A stretch of DNA of 60,117 nucleotides from Fimousia sp036311565 (GTDB lineage: Bacteria > Bacillota > Clostridia > Lachnospirales > Lachnospiraceae), in assembly GCA_036311565.1 (NCBI GenBank), contig JAXJPR010000018.1:1-60117 (forward strand), written 5' to 3'. The position numbers were made by a program, and so were the translations under genes. Each line of letters begins with the position of its first letter. Positions within the stretch are counted from its first letter, which is position 1. Below the pieces are notes generated by a model, which did not search any database, had not been told where the DNA came from, and saw nothing but the letters and a program-made list of their open reading frames with translations. Positions 8,966-16,975 of the stretch are shown piece by piece.

Positions 8966-10282
8966 ATGGAGCATTTATTTCGTTTAACAGAAAGAAAAAC
9001 TGATGTGAGAACAGAAATTATGGCTGGAATAACGACGTATTTTGCAATGATTTATGTCATAAGTATTATTGTAGCCATGATGACGGAGACAGGGATGCCG
9101 GAAGAGGCCGCATATACATCTGTCTTGTTTGCTTCTGGGATGGGGTGCATTATTATGGGCCTGTTGGCCAATTATCCGGTAGCATTGGCTCCAAGCCTTG
9201 GAGTAACTGCACTCTTTTCCTCTACATTATGTGGAAGGATGGGATATAGCTGGCAGGCAGGTCTTTGTGCAATTTTTATTGCAGGTATTTTTTTGCTGCT
9301 CATTACAGCGACCAGAGTCCGAAAAGCTATTTTAATGGCCATACCGACTCATTTAAGAAATGCCATCAGTGCAGGAATTGGATTTTTTCTGACATTTGTA
9401 GGATTAAAGAATTGTGGAATTATCGTAAACAGTGAGCAGAATTTAGTTGCATTAGGGAAAATCTTTCATGCAGAAGTGATTGTTTCTATCTTTGGCATTG
9501 TAGTGCTGCTGGCGTTATTTATTCGGAAAAATAAGTTTCCAATGATTTTGGGAATGTTAATTACAGCTTTTGTCGGACTGATTGCCGGATTGTTTTCCAA
9601 TAATCCAGGACTTCCAAGAATTCCGGAAAGTTTCTCCCTTTTTCAGGCATCTACAGCAAATTTTGGTGCCTTTGTATCAGGATTTCAGGAGTTATTTTCT
9701 TCACCCAATGTAATACTTGTATTTATATCTATTTTATTTGTAGATTTCTTTGATACGACGGGAACATTAATTGCAGTAATCAACCGTTCAAAATTTCCAA
9801 CCATAGATGGCGAATCAGAGAATTTTAACCGGGCCTTTGTGGCGGATGCATTAGGATCTATTGTAGGTGCAGTATTAGGAACGACTTCAGTAAGTTCGTA
9901 TATGGAATCGGAAACTGGAATTGAAAGTGGAGGCAGGACTGGCCTTACTGCAGTAACGGCAGGAGTCCTATTCCTGATTTCTGTATTTTTATATCCAATA
10001 TTTAGTTTGATGACTGTCTGTGTCACGTCACCGGTATTGATATTAGTAGGGAGTATGATGATTCGCCAGTTTGCACAGATAGACTGGAGAGATTTTGTAG
10101 AAGCAGTCTCTTCCTTTACAACGGTTATTATGATGGTACTTACGTACTCCATTGCCGATGGGATTGCATTTGGATTTATTATTTATGGCCTGACAGCATT
10201 ATTTAATGGACGCTATAAGGAAGTAACACCTCTGATGTGGGTCATGGTGGGCATGTTTTCCATTTATTTTTTGCTTATATAA
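8966..10282 (+). CDS. NCS2-family (AzgA-like) purine nucleobase permease
   Basis: A 438-residue, about 12-14-helix permease of the AzgA/PbuG branch of the NCS2 family, importing adenine, guanine or hypoxanthine with protons. The signature parts are EIMAGITTYFAMIYVI near the N-terminus, LAPSLGVTALFSSTL, FVDFFDTTGTLIAV, and the TTSVSSYMESETGIESGGRTGLTAV block that carries the transport-critical Glu and Thr residues. The full family length is present. It shares a transcript with ridA; the next gene begins 19 nt later. Substrate choice among purines is not resolved by sequence. Confidence 0.92.
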   Translation: MEHLFRLTERKTDVRTEIMAGITTYFAMIYVISIIVAMMTETGMPEEAAYTSVLFASGMGCIIMGLLANYPVALAPSLGVTALFSSTLCGRMGYSWQAGLCAIFIAGIFLLLITATRVRKAILMAIPTHLRNAISAGIGFFLTFVGLKNCGIIVNSEQNLVALGKIFHAEVIVSIFGIVVLLALFIRKNKFPMILGMLITAFVGLIAGLFSNNPGLPRIPESFSLFQASTANFGAFVSGFQELFSSPNVILVFISILFVDFFDTTGTLIAVINRSKFPTIDGESENFNRAFVADALGSIVGAVLGTTSVSSYMESETGIESGGRTGLTAVTAGVLFLISVFLYPIFSLMTVCVTSPVLILVGSMMIRQFAQIDWRDFVEAVSSFTTVIMMVLTYSIADGIAFGFIIYGLTALFNGRYKEVTPLMWVMVGMFSIYFLLI

Positions 10283-10301
10283 AACGACGGGAGGATAGAG
10301 C

Positions 10302-11336
10302 ATGACAATGATTCAACGAATTTCTGGTGATATGACTTGGGAGCAGATGTTAAAATTAAATTCCCAGGAAACGCTGTTAATGCTTTGTCAGCGTCTGAAA
10401 TTAGAAGAAGTCTGGCAGGATTCCATGATGGAATTATCAGCATTTTTAGAAAAATATCTGATAGAATATCCGGAAAAGATCCTCTTGCTTTTATCAAAAG
10501 AGGACCTGAATATATTATTTCAGATCTGGGGAAAAGGAAATTCTTTGGATTTTTCTTACATGGATCAAAGGAATCTTGCTTCTCTAGAAAAATTGGGATT
10601 TATTCGTTACAGCCATTCGTATAAGACGATTACCGTAAATGAAGAGGCGAAAAATAATTTTTACTTTTATTTAAAAAGTAAATCAGCGAGAAAGAAGATT
10701 CAGTTTTATCAGGACCTGGAATATGCCGTAAAAGGTATTTTATATCAATGTGGAATCATAGAATTTCCACAATTATGTGATATACTATTAAAAGGAGGAG
10801 AAGACATTTCCCAGTCTATGATGCTTGAATTTTTAATCGGCAGAATGGAACTTTGGAGTTTTCTTGGAATATTAAAGAATACAAAAACGCAGGTAACTTA
10901 TCTGGAATCTTGTGAAGTAAAGGAACGTGAATATGTATTTCGAGGCTGGCTTAATAATGGGGAGCGGCCGTTCCACAGAATTTCTGTCGATGAAGCGACT
11001 TTAATTGGCAAAATGAACGGAATTGGAAACTGGAAAGGAACAAAAGAGATGCTTAGGCTTGGTCTTACAAAAGTCTTTGGGGATGTGCTTCCTGCGACTG
11101 TATTTGTAAAGACCATTTTACTCTATATTCAAAATGGAGATACGATGGAAGAACTGGAAAAGAAATTGAAGTCAAAAACTTCTGACTTTTCAGAGGAAGA
11201 AATCACACAATTTCGGGAATACTTAAATGATATGTATTGGCATACGCCACTTTTTTATTTCAAAGGATACACCAGATGGGAAATCGAACAGGAAGAACAT
11301 AAATTTTCCGTCATTGATGGCGGAAAGAAAGATTAG
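10302..11336 (+). CDS. Uncharacterised mostly helical protein (344 aa)
   Basis: I do not recognise this protein. It has 344 residues, no signal peptide, no membrane segments and no catalytic motif that I can name. It is Leu/Lys/Glu-rich and probably all-helical, with a winged-helix-like stretch (NLASLEKLGFIRYSHSYKTITVN, about 85-107). Helical hairpins alternate in the remainder, and the central part contains Cys and Tyr clusters. A GGGAGG site precedes the ATG. It lies 19 nt after the purine permease and 28 nt before a response regulator, so it is likely transcribed with the signalling genes and may be a cytoplasmic partner. Coding status is well supported by length and context. Confidence 0.75.
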   Translation: MTMIQRISGDMTWEQMLKLNSQETLLMLCQRLKLEEVWQDSMMELSAFLEKYLIEYPEKILLLLSKEDLNILFQIWGKGNSLDFSYMDQRNLASLEKLGFIRYSHSYKTITVNEEAKNNFYFYLKSKSARKKIQFYQDLEYAVKGILYQCGIIEFPQLCDILLKGGEDISQSMMLEFLIGRMELWSFLGILKNTKTQVTYLESCEVKEREYVFRGWLNNGERPFHRISVDEATLIGKMNGIGNWKGTKEMLRLGLTKVFGDVLPATVFVKTILLYIQNGDTMEELEKKLKSKTSDFSEEEITQFREYLNDMYWHTPLFYFKGYTRWEIEQEEHKFSVIDGGKKD

Positions 11337-11364
11337 TCCATTGGATGGAGCGAAGGAGAAAGAT

Positions 11365-12063
11365 ATGGGCACAAATATTTTAGTTGTGGACGATGAAAAA
11401 GAAATTGCTGATTTTGTGGAGTTATATTTGAAAAATGAAAACTTTCATGTATATAAATTTTATAATGGCAAAGATGTTTTAAAATGTATCAGAGAAAATA
11501 ATATTGATTTGGCCATTTTAGATGTTATGCTGCCGGATATTGATGGATTTACACTTTTAAATGAAATCCGTAAGACACACACATTTCCCGTCGTAATGTT
11601 GACTGCAAAAACAGGTTCTATGGATAAAATCAATGGATTGACTTTGGGAGCAGACGACTATATTGAAAAGCCATTTGAACCATTAGAATTAATGGCAAGG
11701 GTAAAGGCCCAGCTTCGTCGTTATAAGAGATATAACGATGCCAGTAACCGGGAAGAACAGGATATTTTAGAGATTGCAGGATTGACATTAAATAAAAATA
11801 CTCATCAGTGTACGTATGGGGATTCAGAAATTACCTTGACGCCAATTGAATTTAATATTCTTTGGATCTTAATTTCTCAAAGAGGAAAAGTAATCAGTTC
11901 AGAAAATTTATTTGAACAGGTGTGGAAAGAAAAGTATTTTAAGAATAACAACAATACAGTTATGGTCCATATCAGACATCTGAGGGAAAAGCTGGGAGCA
12001 GTGATGGGCCATAGGGAATTGATCAAGACTGTATGGGGAGTGGGATATAAAATTGAAGAATAA
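11365..12063 (+). CDS. OmpR/VanR-type response regulator
   Basis: A 232-residue response regulator. The receiver domain holds the acidic pocket D9-D10, phospho-acceptor D53 (AILDVMLPD), T80 and K102 (YIEKPF). The C-terminal winged helix of the OmpR/PhoB type contains LTPIEFNILWIL and the recognition helix in NNTVMVHIRHLREKLG. The start at 11365 is taken because AAGGAG lies just upstream and the receiver begins directly after it; a longer reading frame from 11227 would overlap the previous gene by more than 100 nt. It overlaps the kinase gene by 11 nt, typical of a co-translated pair. Confidence 0.93.
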   Translation: MGTNILVVDDEKEIADFVELYLKNENFHVYKFYNGKDVLKCIRENNIDLAILDVMLPDIDGFTLLNEIRKTHTFPVVMLTAKTGSMDKINGLTLGADDYIEKPFEPLELMARVKAQLRRYKRYNDASNREEQDILEIAGLTLNKNTHQCTYGDSEITLTPIEFNILWILISQRGKVISSENLFEQVWKEKYFKNNNNTVMVHIRHLREKLGAVMGHRELIKTVWGVGYKIEE

Positions 12064-13198
12064 CAAATACCGCTCTCTGAAATTTAAAATTATGCTGCAG
12101 ACTATAGGGATAACCACGATTATTGCGTTTATTGGTTACTGTATTTATTTTATTTTGATTGATGGAATCTTTCAGGAACCATTTGCTAATATTATGATCT
12201 CTTTATTCCAGAGACTTCATATGGACGAAGAAAGTGCCATCCTGGTCTACCGTACGATTTTCTGGAAGAATAAAACGATGATCTTAACTTGTGGCTTTAT
12301 TATTTTGTATCTCATAAGTTTTTATTTGGGAATGTCAAAATTCACCGACTATCTGGATGAGGTAGAAACAGGAATCGATATGATACTCCAGGAATCTTCG
12401 GAATTAATAAAATTATCAGAAGAGCTTCAGCCCTTGGAAGTTCAGATGAATACCATTAAAAATAATCTGCGTGACCGGCAGTATCAGGCAGCACAAAGTG
12501 AACAAAGGAAGAATGATCTGGTGGTGTATCTGGCGCATGATTTAAAAACACCATTAACATCCATTGTAGCTTATTTAAGTTTACTGGATGAAGCACCGGA
12601 CATGCCATTGGAACAGAGGGCAAAATATACGGGAATTTCATTGGAAAAGGCAAAACGTCTTGGAGAATTGATCAATGAATTCTTTGAGATTACCAGATAT
12701 AATTTACAAAACATTACGTTGGAAAGACAGCATATCTCTTTAAATATGTTATTAGAACAATTAGTGGATGAATTCTACCCCGTATTTAAAGAAAAAAATA
12801 TGGTATGCAATGTCTGTATAGAAGAAGAAATCGAATTGTTTGTAGATGCAGAACGCATGGCAAGAGTATTCGACAATCTATTTCGGAATGCAATATCGTA
12901 TAGTTATGAGGAATCACCGGTGGATGTTACGGCAAAAATTCTCGGAGAGACTGTACGTATTACAGTCCGCAATCAGGGAAAACAGATTGCGGAACATAAA
13001 TTAAATCATTTATTTGAAAAGTTTTATCGTCTGGATGAGGCCAGATCTACGAATACTGGAGGAGCAGGACTGGGACTTGCAATCGCAAAGGAAATTGTAG
13101 AACTGCATGGCGGAACGATTCAGGCGGTCAGTAATGAAAAATATACGGAATTTATCGTAACATTACCGTATATAGGGACAAACAAAGAGAAGGAGTGA
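12053..13198 (+). CDS. VanS-like membrane sensor histidine kinase
   Basis: A 381-residue sensor kinase with a TTG start inside the end of the regulator gene, preceded by GGGAGTGGG. Two membrane helices (about 13-37 and 76-93) enclose a short external loop. The H-box VVYLAHDLKTPLTSI carries the phospho-acceptor His162, and N, G1 and G2 boxes follow (NLFRNAISYS, GGAGLGLAI). The H-box wording is very close to that of VanS kinases. No vanHAX-type resistance genes lie nearby, so the sensed signal (cell-wall stress, an antimicrobial, or something else) is unknown. There is no room for a separate extracellular sensor domain. Confidence 0.9.
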   Translation: MKNNKYRSLKFKIMLQTIGITTIIAFIGYCIYFILIDGIFQEPFANIMISLFQRLHMDEESAILVYRTIFWKNKTMILTCGFIILYLISFYLGMSKFTDYLDEVETGIDMILQESSELIKLSEELQPLEVQMNTIKNNLRDRQYQAAQSEQRKNDLVVYLAHDLKTPLTSIVAYLSLLDEAPDMPLEQRAKYTGISLEKAKRLGELINEFFEITRYNLQNITLERQHISLNMLLEQLVDEFYPVFKEKNMVCNVCIEEEIELFVDAERMARVFDNLFRNAISYSYEESPVDVTAKILGETVRITVRNQGKQIAEHKLNHLFEKFYRLDEARSTNTGGAGLGLAIAKEIVELHGGTIQAVSNEKYTEFIVTLPYIGTNKEKE

Positions 13199-13206
13199 CA
13201 GGAAAG

Positions 13207-14856
13207 ATGAAAAGTACTTACATTATTGGACACAAGAATCCAGACACGGATTCCATTTGTTCAGCTTTGGCTTATGCGAATCTGAAAAATGAAATCAGTG
13301 AAGAAAAATGCTATAAGGCAAAACGTTTAGGTGAAGTAAACCCGGAAACAAAATATGTACTGGATTATTTCGGGGTAAAAGAACCAGAATTATTAACAGA
13401 TATTTATCCTAGAATGGTAGATATTCCACTGCATACAGTAGAACCAATTGATGCAAAAACATCATTAAAAAAAGCATGGGATATGATGAGAGAACAGTCC
13501 ATTGTAACGCTTCCTATTCTGGAAAAGGACGGAACTTTAAAAGGAATTATTACTGCCAGTGATATTACTTATTCTGATATGGATGTTTATGATAATAAAG
13601 TATTATCAAAAGCAAAAACACCATATTCTAATATTGTAGAAACATTAGATGGAGAACTGGTAGTAGGTGATATGAATAGCTGCATTGATTCTGGTAAAGT
13701 ACTGGTATCTGCTGCAAATCCGGATTTAATGGAAAAATTCATCGACCCAGGTGATGTTGTCATTATTGGAAATCGTTATGATTCTCAATTTTGTTCTATT
13801 GAAGCAGGTGCAAGATTATTGATCGTATGTATGGGTGCAGAAGTATCTAATACAATTATGTCACTGGCAAAAGAAAAACATTGTGATATTATTACAACTC
13901 CTCATGATACGTTTATTGCCAGCCGTTTGATCAGCCACAGTCTTCCATGTGAATATTTTATGACACCAGAAGAGAAAATCAGCTGCATTTATCAGAGTGA
14001 ATTAATTGAATCTGTGCAAAATATCATGACAAAGAGCCGTTTTCGTTACTATCCTGTATTAAATACAAATAATCAGTTTGAAGGGTTTGCATCCCGCAGA
14101 CGTTTATTAGAATTTGATCGCAGAAAAGTAATTTTAGTTGACCATAATGAAGCTTCTCAGGCTGTTGATGGATTAGAAGAAGGCAACATTTTAGAAATTA
14201 TTGATCACCATAAATTAGGCAATTTAGAAACTATGGGACCAATCTACTTCCGTAACCAGCCAGTTGGATGTACAGCAACGATTATTACTCAGCTGTATCA
14301 TGAAAATGGAGTAGAAATTACAAAACCAATTGCGGGATTATTAGTATCCGCAATTCTTTCTGATACATTAATGTTCCGTTCTCCAACATGCACACCAGTA
14401 GATAAAGCAACTGCAGAAATGTTGGCGAACATTGCAGAAATCAATATTGAACAGTATGCAACTGATATGTTCACAGCAGGAAGTGATTTAAAAGGAAAAA
14501 CAGCAGCAGAAATCTGTTCTCAGGATTTCAAAAAATTCAATGCTGGAGAAATTCAATTTGGCGTAGGGCAGATCAACTCCATGAGTTCTGATGAATTAAA
14601 AGAAATCAAAGATACCGTTCTTCCATATCTTTCTACTTTAGTATCTGAACAGAAATTAAATATGGTATTCTTCATGATGACAAATATCATTGAAGAAAGC
14701 ACCTATTTGATTATGGCAGGGGAAAACTGTGAAGAAGTGGTAACCACTGCATTTGCAACAGAAGTAAATGAAAGCGAAGCATTCCTTCCAGGAGTTGTTT
14801 CCCGTAAGAAACAGCTGATTCCAAATCTGTTGGTTGCATTTCAGAAATTAGCATAA
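13207..14856 (+). CDS. ppaC: CBS-domain-containing manganese-dependent inorganic pyrophosphatase
   Basis: A 549-residue family II pyrophosphatase that hydrolyses PPi to phosphate in the cytoplasm. The DHH domain begins with GHKNPDTDSICSA (metal ligands), is interrupted by a regulatory insert of two CBS motifs and a DRTGG-type segment (about residues 70-300), and resumes with VDHNEASQA and IDHHKLG. The DHHA2 domain with SRKKQLIP closes it. Insert-bearing enzymes are regulated by adenine nucleotides (AMP/ADP inhibit, ATP or Ap4A activate). The start at 13207 is preferred to GTG 13195, which abuts the ribosome binding site. It follows the kinase gene at 8 nt. Confidence 0.93.
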   Translation: MKSTYIIGHKNPDTDSICSALAYANLKNEISEEKCYKAKRLGEVNPETKYVLDYFGVKEPELLTDIYPRMVDIPLHTVEPIDAKTSLKKAWDMMREQSIVTLPILEKDGTLKGIITASDITYSDMDVYDNKVLSKAKTPYSNIVETLDGELVVGDMNSCIDSGKVLVSAANPDLMEKFIDPGDVVIIGNRYDSQFCSIEAGARLLIVCMGAEVSNTIMSLAKEKHCDIITTPHDTFIASRLISHSLPCEYFMTPEEKISCIYQSELIESVQNIMTKSRFRYYPVLNTNNQFEGFASRRRLLEFDRRKVILVDHNEASQAVDGLEEGNILEIIDHHKLGNLETMGPIYFRNQPVGCTATIITQLYHENGVEITKPIAGLLVSAILSDTLMFRSPTCTPVDKATAEMLANIAEINIEQYATDMFTAGSDLKGKTAAEICSQDFKKFNAGEIQFGVGQINSMSSDELKEIKDTVLPYLSTLVSEQKLNMVFFMMTNIIEESTYLIMAGENCEEVVTTAFATEVNESEAFLPGVVSRKKQLIPNLLVAFQKLA

Positions 14857-14878
14857 AAAAGATTATAAATCATCAATG

Positions 14879-14914
14879 AAAAAGAAGTCGTTAGAAAATA
14901 ACGGCTTCTTTTTC
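14879..14914. terminator. Bidirectional terminator between ppaC and hydG
   Basis: AAAAAGAAGTCGTTA (14879-14893) pairs with TAACGGCTTCTTTTT (14899-14913) with one G:T pair and a 5-nt loop. The flanking A and T runs let it act on both strands. Confidence 0.9.
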
Positions 14915-14945
14915 GTGATATATAGTATTATTGAGTAGACAGGTA

Positions 14946-16364
14946 TTAGAAACGGAAATCACGTTTTCCAAGATGAATATTTTCAATATATTCTTTGGCT
15001 TTTTCTTTGACTTTTGGATTTGTGATTTTTTCTAATTGCTCTTTGATCAGTTTTTCTCCTACTGCTTTTGTTTCAGGAGAAGCATAGTCTTCTAAATATT
15101 CCTTTAATGTCATTAAGGCATTTGGATGACAGCAGTTTGCGATTTGGCCAGATTTTACAAGTTTCATAAAGCGGTCTCCAGTACGGCCTTCACGGTAACA
15201 TGCAGTACAGAAACTTGGAATATAGCCCATTTCTAGTAACCAATTCACAATTTCATCTAAAGTACGGGTATCACTTCTGTCAAATTGTGCAGAGTTATCT
15301 TCTGGAGCTTCTGGTGTTACATATCCACCTACGCTGGTAGATGACGCACCACTAATCTGGGATACACCTAAATGAAGGACACGTTCTCTGGATTTTTGAG
15401 ATTCTCTTGTAGAAACAATGATTCCAGTATAAGGAACAGCGATTCTTAAGATTGCTACAATTTTTGCAAAAATATCATCACTGATACTGTTGTCAAAATC
15501 TTTAAGATCGATGTCATCCGCTGGACAAATACGTGGAACACTGATGGTATGAGGACCAACACCAAAAGTAGCTTCCAAATGTTCTGCATGCATTAATATA
15601 CCACAGAAATCATAACGATACATGTCAAGTCCGAATAAAACACCACATCCTACATCATCAATGCCAGCTTCCATCGCACGATCCATGGCTTCTGTATGAT
15701 ATGCATAGTCTTTTTTTGGTCCTGATGGATGAAGTTGTTCATAAGCTTTTTTGTTATAAGTTTCCTGGAATAAAATATAGGTTCCAATTCCGGCTTCTTT
15801 TAATTTGCGATAATTTTCTACTGTAGTAGCGGCAATATTAACATTTACACGGCGGATCGCACCATTTTTATGTTTGATACTGTAAATGGTCTTAATACTT
15901 TCCAGAATGTATTCAATGGGATTATTTTTTGGATCTTCTCCAGCTTCTAATGCCAGACGTTTGTGTCCCATATCCTGAAGTGCGATGACTTCCTGTTTGA
16001 TTTCTTCCTGTGTCAGTTTTTTACGGCGGATGTTTTTATTTTTTCTATGATATGGACAATAAGTACAACCGTTGATGCAATAGTTGGATAAATAAAGTGG
16101 TGCAAACATTACGATGCGGTTGCCGTAGAATTTTTCCTTGATTTCAATGGCCAGATCATAGATTTTCTGATTTAAATCTTCTTCTTCGCAGATTAATAAA
16201 AGAGAAGCTTCTCTATGAGTAAGTCCTTTTAAATCTCTGGCTTTTTCAATGATGCTGTCGATCAATACACGGTTATTTTTGTTTTCATCGGCAAACTTTA
16301 ATGAAGCACGGATCTCTTCATCACTAATAAATTCTTCTGCTTTTTTTGATGCTGGATTATACAT
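14946..16364 (-). CDS. hydG: [FeFe]-hydrogenase H-cluster maturase HydG (radical SAM tyrosine lyase)
   Basis: A 472-residue radical-SAM enzyme that cleaves tyrosine to p-cresol and dehydroglycine and makes the CO and CN ligands of the hydrogenase H-cluster. The first 4Fe-4S site is the CxxxCxxC in SNYCINGCTYCPYHRKNKN. The HydG-specific C-terminal cluster site is the CTAC...NCC motif (CX2CX22C). ThiH-like barrel motifs lie between. Full length is present. It is read after the TM1266-type regulator gene with a 17-nt gap. hydE, hydF and the hydrogenase structural genes are not in this window. Confidence 0.96.
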   Translation of the reverse strand: MYNPASKKAEEFISDEEIRASLKFADENKNNRVLIDSIIEKARDLKGLTHREASLLLICEEEDLNQKIYDLAIEIKEKFYGNRIVMFAPLYLSNYCINGCTYCPYHRKNKNIRRKKLTQEEIKQEVIALQDMGHKRLALEAGEDPKNNPIEYILESIKTIYSIKHKNGAIRRVNVNIAATTVENYRKLKEAGIGTYILFQETYNKKAYEQLHPSGPKKDYAYHTEAMDRAMEAGIDDVGCGVLFGLDMYRYDFCGILMHAEHLEATFGVGPHTISVPRICPADDIDLKDFDNSISDDIFAKIVAILRIAVPYTGIIVSTRESQKSRERVLHLGVSQISGASSTSVGGYVTPEAPEDNSAQFDRSDTRTLDEIVNWLLEMGYIPSFCTACYREGRTGDRFMKLVKSGQIANCCHPNALMTLKEYLEDYASPETKAVGEKLIKEQLEKITNPKVKEKAKEYIENIHLGKRDFRF

Positions 16365-16381
16365 TTTAATACCTTCTTTCC

Positions 16382-16630
16382 CTATTTTGTCTTTGCGATC
16401 ATAGATTTTACAGTAATTCCTTTCATCATACCTAATTTTCCGGATAAACTGCTGATTATATTTTCAGGGGCATCCAGTACAACAGAGATAATATTGACCC
16501 CTTTTTGAGAATATGGAATTCCCATACGTCCTACAATATATTGCTGATAATCATGAAGCAATTGGTTTAATTTTTCCGTATCATTTGTGTCGTGAACAAT
16601 GATTCCGACTAATGCTATTTTTGTTTCCAT
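16382..16630 (-). CDS. TM1266-family iron-only hydrogenase system regulator
   Basis: An 82-residue protein of the TM1266 family (small ACT/NikR-C-like ferredoxin fold) that is found almost only beside [FeFe]-hydrogenase maturation genes and is presumed to be a regulator. The family pattern KIALVGIIVHD, then the GRMGIPY segment and NIISVVLDAP, is seen. It has no DNA-binding domain, so any regulation would be indirect or ligand-dependent. AAGGAG lies before the start. It is first in the operon with hydG and is preceded by a structured leader. Confidence 0.9.
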   Translation of the reverse strand: METKIALVGIIVHDTNDTEKLNQLLHDYQQYIVGRMGIPYSQKGVNIISVVLDAPENIISSLSGKLGMMKGITVKSMIAKTK

Positions 16631-16689
16631 ATTGTACTCCTTCTATAATTTCGGACAATATATATTGATAAAGAAAATTTCTATCAATT

Positions 16690-16720
16690 AAAAAAATGCG
16701 CACCAGCTTTCTGGTACGCA
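16690..16720 (-). terminator. Leader terminator/attenuator upstream of the hydrogenase regulator gene
   Basis: On the minus strand TGCGTACCAG pairs with CTGGTGCGCA (10 bp, one G:U) around AAAG and is followed by seven U. It ends about 60 nt before the regulator start codon, inside its 5' leader, so either transcription is attenuated here or a separate small RNA ends here. Confidence 0.85.
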
Positions 16721-16850
16721 AAATAAACATAACGAAAATATTGGTTACGCAATCTTTATTCCAGGTATGAACCTTGGGCATCAGAAAGGTTGATTGTAAA
16801 TGGGTTCCAGTACAGCAGGAAAGTCCTCCTGCACCGGAAATTGTTACTAT
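16690..16850 (-). ncRNA. Structured leader RNA (possible attenuator or riboswitch) before the TM1266-hydG operon
   Basis: This occupies most of the 345-nt gap 16631-16975. Reading the minus strand from a predicted start near 16846 gives a long hairpin (TTCCGGT-GCAGGA with TCCTGC-tgt-ACTGGAA), a second hairpin (AACCTT with AAGGTT), a free segment TGCGTAACCAA (16741-16751), and the terminator hairpin at 16690-16720. The free segment nearly repeats the 5' arm of the terminator and could pair with its 3' arm, giving a mutually exclusive antiterminator. I could not match it to TPP, FMN, SAM, cobalamin, glycine, T-box, SRP or tmRNA signatures. A small stand-alone RNA is the alternative. Confidence 0.5.
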
Positions 16851-16851
16851 T

Positions 16852-16880
16852 ATGGTACTATAGGGGAAGGGGAAAGTCAA
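16852..16880 (-). promoter_or_regulatory. Promoter of the leader/TM1266-hydG operon
   Basis: The minus strand shows -35 TTGACT (16875-16880), a 17-nt C/T-rich spacer and -10 TACCAT (16852-16857). The start of transcription would be near 16846, directly before the first leader hairpin. Confidence 0.5.
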
Positions 16881-16915
16881 GAAAGGTTAAATTTTTTAAT
16901 ACATGAAATGCCAGG

Positions 16916-16944
16916 TTGGATTCGTCTCAGGAATCATTTATAAT
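16916..16944 (+). promoter_or_regulatory. Promoter of the helicase gene
   Basis: -35 TTGGAT (16916-16921), a 17-nt spacer and a perfect -10 TATAAT (16939-16944), 31 nt before the start codon. It is divergent from the hyd leader promoter about 40 nt away. Confidence 0.75.
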
Positions 16945-16975
16945 AATAGAGATGTTATGAGAAAGGAAAGATACC

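Noticed and set aside
9685..10152. Minus-strand 155-aa frame
   Set aside because: It lies entirely opposite the purine permease and its composition mirrors membrane codons; a shadow frame.
11227..11364. Extended N-terminus of the response regulator
   Set aside because: It overlaps the preceding gene; the receiver domain begins right after ATG 11365, which has AAGGAG upstream.
16690..16850. T-box leader or known riboswitch before TM1266-hydG
   Set aside because: No AGGGTGG/ACCGC T-box sequence, no CTGAGA, no FMN, SAM or cobalamin core; the downstream genes are not tRNA synthetase or amino-acid genes.
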